Shown: positions 1 to 8,795 of the stretch, piece after piece | Layout: the number at the start of each line of letters is the position of its first letter | Position numbering within the stretch: position 1 is the stretch's first letter | Assembly: GCF_031326345.1 (NCBI RefSeq) | Contig: NZ_CP133671.1 | Location: forward strand, 1,612,001-1,676,000 | DNA from: Aureispira sp. CCB-E | Lineage (GTDB): Bacteria > Bacteroidota > Bacteroidia > Chitinophagales > Saprospiraceae | DNA length: 64,000 nt | Direction of reading: 5' to 3' | Program-made: the position numbers and the translations under genes | The notes under the pieces: model-generated | Told to the model about the DNA's origin: nothing | Database searches by the model: none | What the model saw: only the letters and a program-made list of their open reading frames with translations

Positions 1-1
1 A

Positions 2-244
2 AAAAAAACATGGGTAGGGTATGTGCCGAATTCAAACAATTCAAAATTACCCCAATTGCTCCATGCTATTTTGACACCTATAGACACACTTAAAATAAAA
101 CCGACAGAGGAACAAACTCTTCATCGAATTAATTTGTTCTATGCAAAGGATTATACTAGTAGTGCCGATTTTAGTATAATAATACAGGCTTGGCGAGAAT
201 TAGGGCGCCAAGAAATACCTGTTTACGCTCCTAAGAAAACTTAA
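2..244 (+). CDS. C-terminal part of a probable glycosyltransferase/sugar transferase (5' end outside window)
   Basis: The reading frame is open from the first bases of the window to a stop at 242-244, so this is the 3' end of a longer gene. A GTG at 23 could start a 73-residue protein, but the frame upstream of it is also open. The visible tail contains KKTWVGY near its start and then LFYAKDYTSSADFSII followed by AWRELG. That pattern resembles the end of Bacteroidota glycosyltransferases carrying a polyprenyl-phosphate sugar transferase-type tail, where a Y-A-(K/R)-D-Y motif precedes a conserved W-x-x-L-G. The assignment rests on this remembered motif only. The next gene starts 13 bp downstream on the same strand, so the two are probably co-transcribed. 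Confidence 0.4.
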   Translation, partial: KKTWVGYVPNSNNSKLPQLLHAILTPIDTLKIKPTEEQTLHRINLFYAKDYTSSADFSIIIQAWRELGRQEIPVYAPKKT

Positions 245-257
245 GGAAATTGAATGT

Positions 258-1154
258 ATGAATGCCACAACTTTCTATGAAAATATATTTGAGCTGTCTC
301 CACAGTATCCTTTAACAGTGTTGGAATTTCTGAAAACCGAACTGCAATTGGGCAAGAAGTATGTTGTCATGGATGTTCATACGCATAATGGTCAGTTGAG
401 CAAATTGCTACACAAACACGTTCATTTGGTCTGTTCTGTTTCCTCAGATCCCCAATATCATGTCTATTTAAAAGACAAGCTTCGAGATAAAACTAATTTT
501 TTGAGCTTAAATGCCTTGCCTATTCTGACCAATATAGAGGAAGATTCAATTGATTGTTTGTGCATTGATGAGACGTTTAATAAATACGATGCTCTTCGTA
601 TGGGGATCGAGTTTGAGCGTATTTTAAGATTAAACAGTTATGTACTTGTCTTGCAGAATAAATTATTAGGCATTCCTAAAACATTTACCAATGCGTATCT
701 TACCTTCTTAAAACATTATCACAATGAGGAGGGGATATTAGCAAAACTTCCAGATAAAAATCGTTTGGAAGAATTTTATAGTAATGGTTTTGCTCAACAG
801 AAATTTAAAAATCAACAGTGGCTTGATTGGTCTATGTTAAAGCAGTACTACCAAATGACTTTGGAGAAAGAACAATTAGAGATGCCTCCTAAGGCTTTAG
901 AGGAATTGGAACAACTGTTTAGGCAGTTTGAGCAAGAAGGGCAAGTACATTTGGAATACCAAACTTATCTTTATTATGGTTTGTTTAACCATTCTGTCCC
1001 CGAAATATCGCTGCGTAAGAGTATATTTTTTAATGTTTTGCGTCCTTTTGCTTTTGTTTTTTATATTTTAGTAAAAGCCAATATTTATTTTTGGAGAGCT
1101 TTGTATAAGATAAAAGAAAAACTATTTCCGACATCTGATTCCACACAACGATAG
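258..1154 (+). CDS. Class I SAM-dependent methyltransferase-like protein, degenerate
   Basis: A 298-residue protein. Residues about 35-130 look like a Rossmann methyltransferase core: a beta-strand ending in VMDVHTHNGQLSKLL at the motif I position, an acidic strand end, and then SIDCLCIDETFNKYDALRMG, as in the motif that precedes the substrate site. The usual glycine-rich D-x-G-x-G of motif I is missing, so SAM binding is uncertain. The C-terminus carries a hydrophobic segment (about 262-285) followed by a basic tail, suggesting membrane attachment. It starts 13 bp after the preceding glycosyltransferase-like fragment, so a role in surface polysaccharide or lipid modification is plausible, but this is inference from context. 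Confidence 0.55.
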   Translation: MNATTFYENIFELSPQYPLTVLEFLKTELQLGKKYVVMDVHTHNGQLSKLLHKHVHLVCSVSSDPQYHVYLKDKLRDKTNFLSLNALPILTNIEEDSIDCLCIDETFNKYDALRMGIEFERILRLNSYVLVLQNKLLGIPKTFTNAYLTFLKHYHNEEGILAKLPDKNRLEEFYSNGFAQQKFKNQQWLDWSMLKQYYQMTLEKEQLEMPPKALEELEQLFRQFEQEGQVHLEYQTYLYYGLFNHSVPEISLRKSIFFNVLRPFAFVFYILVKANIYFWRALYKIKEKLFPTSDSTQR

Positions 1155-1169
1155 AATTTTAAAGAACTT

Positions 1170-2405
1170 CTATAAGAAACCAAGCATTTGAGCTGTGTCA
1201 AAATGAGGAAATACAGTTTCTACATGTTGATGCTTCATTTGCTTTTGTAGTATTTCACTTAAAATAGTTCTGTAATCTGTTGTGATTTCTAAATCTACAT
1301 GGTTGTTTAATTGATGGCTTGACAATCCAGGCCATTTCCCATACATTTTTCCACCCTTTACTTGTCCACCTAAAATTAATGCAAGCCCTCCATAGCCATG
1401 GTCTGTCCCTCCACTACGATTTGATTTTAATCTTCGACCAAATTCACTCATAACAACGATGGTTAGTTTAGAGTGATATTTCGTCATGTCATTATAAAAA
1501 GCTGCCAATGCGTTTGAAAGTCCTTCTAGGCGCAGAGGAAAATGGTAGGCTTGATTTTCGTGATGATCCCAGCCATCATACTCTACGGTAGCAAAATGAA
1601 CGCCTGTATCTAGTTTGATTAAGTGCGCTAAATTTTTTAAGGAATTTGCAAAGTCTTTGATAGCCCATGTACTAGGATAATCGGCTCCGTGTTCTGGATG
1701 ATAAGGAGGGTGTTCGGTTTGTTTTTTCTGTAGCATTTGAATCGTGGAAAGTGTTTGTTGACCAGCTTGATGTAGCATGGTATCTCCTTGGTAAAATTCG
1801 GTTAATACTTCTTGCAAAATAGGTTCACCAATTAGTTTGAATTCTTGAATAGAATCAATTGAAATGGCTTGAGAGTAGCCTTTTAAGGCAGGAGATAGAC
1901 CATTGTTTCCAACCGAGACAGCAGGCAAAGTTCCTGTGTTTGAAATGGTTTCAAAATAACGAGTCATCCAGCCTTGGGCACTACTGTTGTTTTTAGACAA
2001 GCCTTGTTCAATCAGTTTAGTTGCCTCAAAATGACTCCTAGTGCCATTTAATAATCCTACAGCATGAACAATAGCCATATCGCCATTATCGTATAGCTCC
2101 TTCAAGGCGCTTGCCTTTGGATGAATATTAAAGTCAAGTCCTCTCAAGCCATTTTTTAGTGTCAATGTCGCATTTTCTGGAACTTGTAAGCTCTTTAGCC
2201 TAGCATTGGCATAATGATGATCACCCATTGGAGCAACAAAATTTAGCGCATCACATCCTCCCTTTAAAAAAACAAAGACAAAAATCTCATCTTTTGGATT
2301 GTTGAGGTGCAAAGGATTGTAAGCAAAGCTTTGCACGCCTGGAATGCTAGATAAAGCGACACTAGCACCCAAGCCTTTTAGGAAATTTCTTCTATTTATC
2401 ATCAT
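1170..2405 (-). CDS. DUF1501 family exported protein
   Basis: A 411-residue protein of the DUF1501 family, which has an alkaline phosphatase/sulfatase-like fold and no established reaction. The N-terminus has a twin-arginine type signal (NRRNFLKGLGASVAL), so it is probably exported folded through Tat. Family signatures include FLKGGCDALNFVAP near the start, DGWDHH in the middle and SEFGRRLKSNRSGGTDHG with the following GGxALILGG near residues 320-350. The start codon lies 2 bp beyond the stop of the upstream DUF1800 gene, which indicates translational coupling. This pair is conserved widely in Bacteroidota and Planctomycetota; the products are assumed to act together in the envelope. Length is normal for the family. 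Confidence 0.9.
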   Translation of the reverse strand: MMINRRNFLKGLGASVALSSIPGVQSFAYNPLHLNNPKDEIFVFVFLKGGCDALNFVAPMGDHHYANARLKSLQVPENATLTLKNGLRGLDFNIHPKASALKELYDNGDMAIVHAVGLLNGTRSHFEATKLIEQGLSKNNSSAQGWMTRYFETISNTGTLPAVSVGNNGLSPALKGYSQAISIDSIQEFKLIGEPILQEVLTEFYQGDTMLHQAGQQTLSTIQMLQKKQTEHPPYHPEHGADYPSTWAIKDFANSLKNLAHLIKLDTGVHFATVEYDGWDHHENQAYHFPLRLEGLSNALAAFYNDMTKYHSKLTIVVMSEFGRRLKSNRSGGTDHGYGGLALILGGQVKGGKMYGKWPGLSSHQLNNHVDLEITTDYRTILSEILQKQMKHQHVETVFPHFDTAQMLGFL

Positions 2406-2407
2406 AA

Positions 2408-3943
2408 TTAACGGTATTGAAATTGAGGTGACATCAAAATAAGAGCAATGAGATGAGCAAAGCGATATTGGCGATCTTCTTTACCATAAGTACGTGGCGG
2501 ATCATCTTCTGTTTGATCTTCTGTTAGTAGAATACGAATGAGTCGCTGTTCTTGGGAAAGTTGTTGTGTATTACCTAGTATTTTCTGAACAAAAAATTGA
2601 ACAATTTCTTTACTGCTTTGCACCGAAGGAGGAAGCAAGTCATCTACGTCAAATGTTGCCATTTTATGCCAATTATCAAATAGAATAGATGGGATGCTAT
2701 TCCAGCGTTTGAGCATCATATTACTATTGAGCCAATAAGAGGCTTGATCGGGATGTCCTGTAGGCGTAGTCCAAGAAAATAAATGATAGCCCATTTGTTC
2801 TAACATCCATTGTAGGTTGAGATTGGGCATAAAATCCAAGTCCAATATTCGAACCATAGAACAAAGTAATTCAAAAGGATTTTTAATTTTATTGCCTAGA
2901 GCATGACGAAATTCTTTGGATAAAAGGATGGTTTTGAGCACAGCCCGAATTTGATGTGGAGAATCTTGTTCTTGCATCCATGTTTGGGTTGCTTTCGTGA
3001 TAATTGACTCAGGAGGATCATCGGCTATAAAACGAATGCACAACTTTTGGCAGATAAAACGAGCCGTTCCTGGGTGTGCTGCGAGTAAGTCTAATACTTT
3101 CCGTCCATCAGCCAATGGTCCTTGGTTTGCTTCAAACTCTACCCCTAGAATTCGTTTTTGATAATTGTCGTGCCATTTTTCTAGGTATAAAAACTCTCCT
3201 GTATGAGGTTTATCTCCATTTTCTGTCCAAGCCCCATCAGCAACCGTCCATCCTGTAAAGGCACGGGCTGCTTCGTAAATATCCTCATCAATATAACCAA
3301 TTGCCTGACCTTCTGTCGCACCTGGAACATCTCGCCATTTGTTATAAATATGATTGAGATAGTTGTCTTTGCCCAAGGTATGCAACTCAAAGAGTTCTCT
3401 TGCAAAATTCTCATTGGCAGGACTAGCTCGACTAGAGGCATTGTTTAAATAAAATAACATTGCTTGACTAGTGGCTACATCCTCTAAAAAGGTTCTAAAA
3501 TTTCCAAAGCAATTTTTACGAATAACAGCTTTGTCATATAAGGGCAATGTTGCAGCAATGCGTTCATCTGCATGAATACTGACATTGAAGTGGTTGTGCC
3601 AAAAATGAACCATCACTTCTCTAAGTTGCCAAGGACTGTAGATCGCATTGAGGCAGGTATTAATGATTACTTCAGCAGCAGGTATTGTTTGATGTGCTTC
3701 TTTTTTTACCAATGCCCAAAGCTCAGAGAGTTGGGCATCAAGAAATCTAAATGGTTGCCCTACTGCCTCCGACTCCTCTTGAATGAATTTGAATTTTCTT
3801 CGTTGTTCAACTAATTTTGGTGACTCTTGATTAGAAGGATTTAGCTGTTCTTCAAGATAGGCTTCAAAACCAATTGTATTGATACGCTCTAAACTCTGTC
3901 TATTGGGACCAAATCCGATTCTATGGAGTATTTTTCGATTCAT
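2408..3943 (-). CDS. DUF1800 family protein
   Basis: A 511-residue DUF1800 protein. Typical signatures are visible: LREVMVHFWHNHFNVS near residue 118-133, NFARELFELHTLGKDNYL near 178-195, AARAFTGW, and a C-terminal region with FELLCSMVRIL and a P-x-G-Y/H-P-D motif (TTPTGHPDQASYWLN). No signal peptide is evident, as is often the case in this family. It is the first gene of a two-gene operon with the DUF1501 gene that follows 2 bp later. The biochemical activity is unknown; genetic co-occurrence suggests that DUF1800 and DUF1501 proteins form a functional unit. The ATG at 3943 is the first in frame and gives the normal N-terminus (MNRKILHRIGFGPN). Confidence 0.9.
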   Translation of the reverse strand: MNRKILHRIGFGPNRQSLERINTIGFEAYLEEQLNPSNQESPKLVEQRRKFKFIQEESEAVGQPFRFLDAQLSELWALVKKEAHQTIPAAEVIINTCLNAIYSPWQLREVMVHFWHNHFNVSIHADERIAATLPLYDKAVIRKNCFGNFRTFLEDVATSQAMLFYLNNASSRASPANENFARELFELHTLGKDNYLNHIYNKWRDVPGATEGQAIGYIDEDIYEAARAFTGWTVADGAWTENGDKPHTGEFLYLEKWHDNYQKRILGVEFEANQGPLADGRKVLDLLAAHPGTARFICQKLCIRFIADDPPESIITKATQTWMQEQDSPHQIRAVLKTILLSKEFRHALGNKIKNPFELLCSMVRILDLDFMPNLNLQWMLEQMGYHLFSWTTPTGHPDQASYWLNSNMMLKRWNSIPSILFDNWHKMATFDVDDLLPPSVQSSKEIVQFFVQKILGNTQQLSQEQRLIRILLTEDQTEDDPPRTYGKEDRQYRFAHLIALILMSPQFQYR

Positions 3944-4030
3944 TAGGAAGAAAAATTTAAGAAAAAGTAATTTTGGGATTAAACATTACGCTGTAAAAAA
4001 ACGTATTGACTAATTGCGTTTCTACTAAGC

Positions 4031-4076
4031 AATAGTTCGTTGAAACCACGAAGTAGCAGCGTAGCTAACTACTAAC
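4031..4076. repeat. Interspersed repeat copy (short form)
   Basis: AATAGTTCGTTGAAACC followed by ACGAAGTAGCAGCGTAGC and a TAACTACTAACTA tail. This is a short copy of the repeat family described for 5486-5706. It lies in the 390-bp gap between the DUF1800 gene and the lipoprotein gene; the rest of that gap holds only a promoter-like element near 4192. Confidence 0.7.
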
Positions 4077-4191
4077 TAAAGTAATGTAGAGAAGAAAAGA
4101 CAAGGGGCTAATCCTTTACTATTAAAAGTGAATTCAAAAGGAATGCCAAGACAAAACAGAGCGAAGGACATTCTACTTAAAATATAATAAT

Positions 4192-4199
4192 TATATTTG
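4192..4199 (+). promoter_or_regulatory. Candidate Bacteroidota -7 element (TATATTTG)
   Basis: TATATTTG fits the Bacteroidota -7 consensus TAnnTTTG. It lies about 135 bp upstream of the lipoprotein gene at 4334, and no clear TTG/TTTG -33 box was seen at the expected spacing, so the call is weak. Confidence 0.25.
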
Positions 4200-4333
4200 T
4201 AGTAGTGGCTGGCAAGACCTGTTAGACTGCTTAGCTTGGCTGGCTTTATTTATGGAATTTCCCATAGGGGGGTCTACGTTCGCCATGATTAGGAGGTTTC
4301 AGTAGGCTATTCTTAAACATCAATTTTATTAAA

Positions 4334-5464
4334 ATGAAAGTAAATATAAAAAATATCTTAATTGTTCTAAGTGTGTCTTTTTTGTGGAGTTGTGGAGAAG
4401 ATTACTCAACAATTGATAAAAATGTTACTTTCCCTAAAGCTGTTGTTCAGCCAGATGGTGTTCGATTTGATTATTTGATGTATGATAACGATTATAATTG
4501 GGTGCCCCAAAATGGAGATCCAACAGAATATGGCAATGAACATAAGCAGTCTGAATCTTCAGGACTTTATTTTAAATTAAGTAATAAACGGGCGTTTGGT
4601 CCAGGTGTAGATGCTACTGTGCAAGGGGAGAAAGAAGGGGAGTGGTATCGTATTTCTTTTGCGTGCATGAAACCTTCAAAAGTAATTGTCAAACCTGAGG
4701 ATGTAAAAGGAATTCTTGTGGTTAGTTTTGAAAGAGGCGATTCTGTGTTAAATTATACAACTTATCCAATTCAAGATTTACTAAAAGAACAAAATAAGCA
4801 GTTTGTTGATAAATGGGAAACACTGTCTGTTTGGTATGAGGTGCCTAAGGAGGTGCAAGAAGGTGACCGTTTGAAAATTTACCCTTGGAACCCTGTAGGT
4901 GGAGATTTGTACTTAGATGATTTTACTGTAGAAACATGGACAACAAAGGCACTAAAGCCTGAAGGTGTGATTTGGAGTCATATTGTTACAGAGCAAAATT
5001 ATGAAACGAGCGATTTGGCAGGGCAAACAACGAAAGAAACAGCAGCAAGAGGTTTATTCTCTTGTGTCTTGTCTAGTCAAGAAGGCAGAGCACAATACGG
5101 CAAAGGATATTCAGGAACGTTGGCATCTGCCAAAATTCAACCTGGTGATTATGTGAAGGTTGCTTTTGCTGGGTTAAAAAAACACCACGTAAGGCAAGTA
5201 GCCAAATCCGCTAATATGGTTATTTCTTTAGAACGAGATGGCAAGCAGTTGTTTTGGGAAGGGTTGGCAATAGACCCTAGATTAAAAAAAGGAGATAGAC
5301 AGGCTTATGGAAAATGGGTGAACTTGGTGATGTGGAAACAAATACCTGAAGATGCTAAAGAAACAGATGTTCTTAAAATTTACCCTTGGAATAATAATTT
5401 GGATCCGATTTATATAGATGACTTACAAATAGAAGTTTGGAAAAAAGAAGGACAGGGTGAGTAG
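4334..5464 (+). CDS. Lipoprotein with two tandem related beta-rich domains
   Basis: A 376-residue protein with a lipoprotein signal peptide: basic start, hydrophobic core and a lipobox LWSC (Cys about residue 20), so it is probably lipid-anchored in the outer or inner membrane. The mature protein consists of two related halves. The first (about 35-200) starts with VVQPDGVRFDYL and ends with LKIYPWNPVGGDLYLDDFTV. The second (about 205-370) starts with ALKPEGVIWSHIV and ends with LKIYPWNNNLDPIYIDDLQI. The closing D-x-x-x-x-x-D-D-L/F pattern and the sandwich-like strand pattern resemble carbohydrate-binding or jelly-roll modules, but the family was not identified. It is monocistronic, with no enzyme gene next to it. 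Confidence 0.6.
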   Translation: MKVNIKNILIVLSVSFLWSCGEDYSTIDKNVTFPKAVVQPDGVRFDYLMYDNDYNWVPQNGDPTEYGNEHKQSESSGLYFKLSNKRAFGPGVDATVQGEKEGEWYRISFACMKPSKVIVKPEDVKGILVVSFERGDSVLNYTTYPIQDLLKEQNKQFVDKWETLSVWYEVPKEVQEGDRLKIYPWNPVGGDLYLDDFTVETWTTKALKPEGVIWSHIVTEQNYETSDLAGQTTKETAARGLFSCVLSSQEGRAQYGKGYSGTLASAKIQPGDYVKVAFAGLKKHHVRQVAKSANMVISLERDGKQLFWEGLAIDPRLKKGDRQAYGKWVNLVMWKQIPEDAKETDVLKIYPWNNNLDPIYIDDLQIEVWKKEGQGE

Positions 5465-5485
5465 AACTCTATTTTTATTAACATC

Positions 5486-5706
5486 AATAGTTCGTTGAAA
5501 CCACGGAGTAGCAGCGCAGCTAAACTTTATTGGTTTACTTCGTGAGTGCTGCGCAGTTGATAATTAGCAACTTGTGTCTTTGTTGTGTTTTGTGTTAAAA
5601 TTTTGATTATCAAACTAATATAAATGTGCTTTTTTATCTTTTTGGTAAAAAAGTAAAAAACTAAGCTTGCGCCCTCATGAGCGTAGCGAACTAATCAACG
5701 AACTAC
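5486..5706. repeat. Interspersed inverted-repeat-bounded element, long form
   Basis: Bounded by AGTTCGTTGA at 5489-5498 and its exact complement TCAACGAACT at 5695-5704. The left part has the CACGGAGTAGCAGCGCAGC module and a second, inverted CTTCGTGAGTGCTGCGCAG module. The right part has a small hairpin (CTTTTTTA...TAAAAAAG) and GCGCCCTCATGAGCGTAGCG. It contains no coding sequence. The right two thirds are almost identical to 54729-54876 and, in inverted orientation, related to 30619-30700. It looks like a non-autonomous mobile or REP-like element. Confidence 0.75.
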
Positions 5707-5713
5707 TATAACA

Positions 5714-6169
5714 TTAGACCCGATTCTTGCACATAAAAACAGTATTTAATTGGTTGTCTCGTTGATAGTAGTAGGTGTCCATGCATTTTCGTACCAAATG
5801 TAGTCCTAGGCTTCCGATGTCTTCTAGAATAGAGTGTTCTTTACGAACTTGATTGGTAGGAAAAAAAGGGTTGAAAGCTATTCCTTTATACTGCAATTCT
5901 ATGATTAGCTTGCCAGTATTGGATAAAGAAAATACTAGATCAATAGCTGTTTCTTGGGATTTGAAAGCTGTATAATCTAAAATACTAGATAGGAGTTCTT
6001 TGACGGCAATATTAATTTTTTGAATGACAACAACAGGTATTTCATACATATTGGCAAATTGCTCTAAACTAGAAATAGCTTTTGTAGTTTCTAAAGAGGA
6101 ATATATGGTTATTTTTTTCTTAGAGATAGTTTTTTGTGTATCCATGTTATTCATAGCCATTAAATACAA
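5714..6169 (-). CDS. RsbW/SpoIIAB-type HATPase-like protein with altered ATP-binding motifs
   Basis: About 151 residues (later in-frame Met codons at residues 4, 6 and 9 are possible starts). The order of elements matches the serine kinase/anti-sigma factor-type HATPase domain: a helix with INIAVKELLSSILDYT at the N-box position, a strand followed by YKGIAFNPF at the G1-box position, and LGLHLVRKCMDTYYYQRDN at the G2-box position. However, the N-box Asn is replaced (Ser), and the G1-box Asp is replaced (the family norm is D-x-G). Both residues are needed for Mg-ATP binding in the family, so kinase activity is doubtful. It may be a pure binding partner in a partner-switching system. It is encoded downstream of, and on the same strand as, the sigma-54-type response regulator gene. 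Confidence 0.6.
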   Translation of the reverse strand: MYLMAMNNMDTQKTISKKKITIYSSLETTKAISSLEQFANMYEIPVVVIQKINIAVKELLSSILDYTAFKSQETAIDLVFSLSNTGKLIIELQYKGIAFNPFFPTNQVRKEHSILEDIGSLGLHLVRKCMDTYYYQRDNQLNTVFMCKNRV

Positions 6170-6216
6170 ATAAGAAAATTAAGCGGGCTTAAGAAACTCT
6201 ATTTTTGATAAGAAAA

Positions 6217-6246
6217 GGGCTGATGATCCGGGGGGAATCATCGCCC
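6217..6246 (-). terminator. Strong hairpin, possible terminator or attenuator
   Basis: GGGC and GATGATCC pair with GGAATCATC and GCCC (bulges at 6221 and 6236) around a GGGG loop, giving a 12-bp stem. On the minus strand it is followed by TTTTCTTATC and lies 50 bp upstream of the HATPase-like gene. The remaining part of the 585-bp gap (6170-6754) shows nothing else I recognise. Confidence 0.4.
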
Positions 6247-6754
6247 GAGTAAAATTGGAAGTGATTAATAACTTTTTCAAGTTATTTGGTTTCATAGCAA
6301 CTTACATGGTCTGCTACACTTATATGTGTTGGGGGAATAAAATTAATCTTAAAATGCTTGAAATTAGTACGAGTACTATTTTTCTATTTGATTGATGATA
6401 GGCTTAATGTTAAACCTACATAAATTGTTGCAAAAAGAATGCAACTGATATATGAGTTATTTTTACCATAATACTAAACTGTCCTACGATTTAGCACCTC
6501 AAAAAGAATCCCCATTCTATTTGGTAAAACATCAATCTACCAGTTGCACTTAGTCTAAAAGTTCCATTAAACTAACTATCAATATAAAAAGGATAGTTGC
6601 TATCTATAAGTATAAAACCGAGCCAAAAAATAAAAAGTTGAATATTAGTCTTTTATGTATTTTTGTTGGTGGAATTTAATCCATCTGGTAGACAAAGGTG
6701 TTTCTAGTAGAGACATTTTGGATAAAAAAAGTGCTTTAAAATAACAAAACGGCA

Positions 6755-8101
6755 TCAAGAGTCTTCTTTTAGCAATTTGTAGATGGTAGAACGTCCAATT
6801 TCTAACTTTTTAGAGACCAAAGTGACATCATTATTGTGTTTTTCTAAATAATGGCGAATAATTTTTTTAGTATAATCTCGCATGGTCATTTCTCCATCAA
6901 GCAAGCTAAACCGCTTTTGTTTACTTCGTAGTTGTAAGTGCTCTTTTTTAATTTGCTTTTCGTCGGAGAGCACCATTGCTAGCTCGATGATAGATTTTAG
7001 TTCTCGAACATTACCAGGGAAGTTATAATTTAGCAAAGCATCTTTGGCTTCTTGAGATAGTGTTTTGACTTCTACCTTATTATCTTTGGCGTAGTTTCTT
7101 AAGAAATGTTTGCTCAAAATAAGAATATCATTTCCACGATCTTTTAAAGGGGGGAGTTTGATAGACAAGCCGAGTAGACGATAATACAAATCTTCTCTAA
7201 AGTTGCCTTTGTGCACTTCATCAAAAAGATTTTTGTGCGTAGCCGTAATAATTTTTGCATTAAACTTGATGGATTTATTTCCTCCAATTCTAGTAATTTC
7301 TTGCTCTTGCAAGGCTCTGAGCAATTTAGCTTGTACAGACAAATCTAAATCGCCAATCTCGTCTAAGAACAAAGTTCCTCCATCTGCCAATTCAAATTTG
7401 CCTTGTTTGGTTGTGATTGCACCAGTAAAAGCTCCTTTTTCATGTCCAAATAGCTCACTTTCTATGAGTTCCTTAGGAATGGCAGCCATATTGACAGCAA
7501 CAAATCGCTTTTTTCTTCGAGGAGAATTGTAATGAATACTTTTGGCAATAACTTCCTTGCCAGTGCCTGTATCTCCAGTGATAGAGGTAACAATATTGCT
7601 TTGGGCGGCTTTTTCTGTTAATTTACAAACTGCTTTGATAGCGGGGCTTTGCCCTATAATATCACTAGAATTAAATTGTTTGGCAAGTTGTTCTCTTAAA
7701 ACACCAACTTCTTCTTTTAATTGGATATTTTGTTTGATCAATTCAACAGAACTTCGAAGTCGTTCCTTCATGCCTGTATCTTTAGTAATATAGTCGTTTG
7801 CTCCTTGTTTGAGCAGGTCGATAGCAGTACTAATATTTTTCTGTCCAGATAGAACAATCACCCTAATTTCAGGATTGAATTGTTTGATTTTTTGAAGCAC
7901 TTCGGCTCCGCCCAAATCGGGTAAATTGTAATCCAAAGAAATGAGTTGAGGTTGTAAATGAAGATGGTCTAGGCAGTCTTGCCCCGTATCAAAAGTATGG
8001 ACCTCATGTTCTGGATTACTTTCCATAACATATTTGATTAAACGTTGTTGCATTGGGTCATCTTCAACAATAAAAATCCGAAGACTACGACTGTATTCCA
8101 T
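6755..8101 (-). CDS. NtrC-family sigma-54-dependent response regulator
   Basis: A response regulator that activates sigma-54 RNA polymerase. Three domains in order: an N-terminal receiver (about 1-120) with the acidic pair in FIVEDD, phosphoacceptor Asp in SLDYNLPD and Lys in YITKD; an AAA+ domain (about 145-380) with Walker A GDTGTGKE, the sigma-54 contact loop GAFTGA and Walker B LFLDEIGD; and a C-terminal Fis-type helix-turn-helix ending in SKKLEIGRSTIYKLLKE. All key residues are intact. I chose the ATG at 8099-8101 because the receiver begins directly after it (MEYSRSLRIFIVEDD); an ATG 39 bp upstream would add 13 unusual residues. The large hybrid kinase at 8796 is divergent and may be its partner, but that is inference. 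Confidence 0.92.
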   Translation of the reverse strand: MEYSRSLRIFIVEDDPMQQRLIKYVMESNPEHEVHTFDTGQDCLDHLHLQPQLISLDYNLPDLGGAEVLQKIKQFNPEIRVIVLSGQKNISTAIDLLKQGANDYITKDTGMKERLRSSVELIKQNIQLKEEVGVLREQLAKQFNSSDIIGQSPAIKAVCKLTEKAAQSNIVTSITGDTGTGKEVIAKSIHYNSPRRKKRFVAVNMAAIPKELIESELFGHEKGAFTGAITTKQGKFELADGGTLFLDEIGDLDLSVQAKLLRALQEQEITRIGGNKSIKFNAKIITATHKNLFDEVHKGNFREDLYYRLLGLSIKLPPLKDRGNDILILSKHFLRNYAKDNKVEVKTLSQEAKDALLNYNFPGNVRELKSIIELAMVLSDEKQIKKEHLQLRSKQKRFSLLDGEMTMRDYTKKIIRHYLEKHNNDVTLVSKKLEIGRSTIYKLLKEDS

Positions 8102-8534
8102 TAAAAGTGCTTTTTTTGATGCAAGAAGAATGATAATCAAGAACTCATGCTACACAAAACAATTAGACATCAAGCAATTGTTTCTAAAATTATTAGAAAA
8201 CATGTGAACGAAACATAATCCTAGAGAATTGAGGCGTGCAAGAAACAAAGAGCACAACTAATGTACCTAGAGGGACGCTTAGGATTTATGACCAATATGG
8301 CTAAACATTCTTTATGCTTCTATTTTATTTAACAATTAATTTGGTGATGATGTCCGTTGAATGATTGACTAAATAAATAGGCAACTATTACAATTGGTTT
8401 AACTCTAATAAACTTTACTAGTTTTTAGTATAATAATTAGCTGCGCTGTTACTTTTGGGACGTTCATTATTCCTTTTGGTTAAGAACAGCGCCTTAGTGC
8501 CACTAGCATAAGCTAGTTTGGCAAGCTTAGCTAG

Positions 8535-8590
8535 CTATTGTTGTTCCGTTGTGGTTTTAATGACCACAAAGTAGCGGTATCGCCAACTAT
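8535..8590. repeat. Decayed interspersed repeat copy
   Basis: A stretch with TTGTTCCGTTGTGG, GACCACAAAGTAGCGG and CGCCAACTATT resembles the repeat family (AGTTCGTTGAAACCACGAAGTAGC) with many changes. A second similar patch (AATTAGCTGCGCTGTTACTT) is at 8436-8455. The 690-bp gap between the two divergent signalling genes holds nothing else recognisable. Confidence 0.35.
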
Positions 8591-8795
8591 TTTTAGTAAG
8601 CAAATAGTGTTTTACCAACTGATTTAACTCTATCAACTAGAGTAATTGTGTTTGTATTGAGAGGTACAATATACTCCTTTTTACCAAAAAACTATTGAAG
8701 CTTGTTTCTTTTTCTTATTGTCTTTTGTTTGAATATTCTGTAACTTAGTAAGAATTACAAAAACACCTTGGCGAAAATTGTTTTGAGTCAATAGC

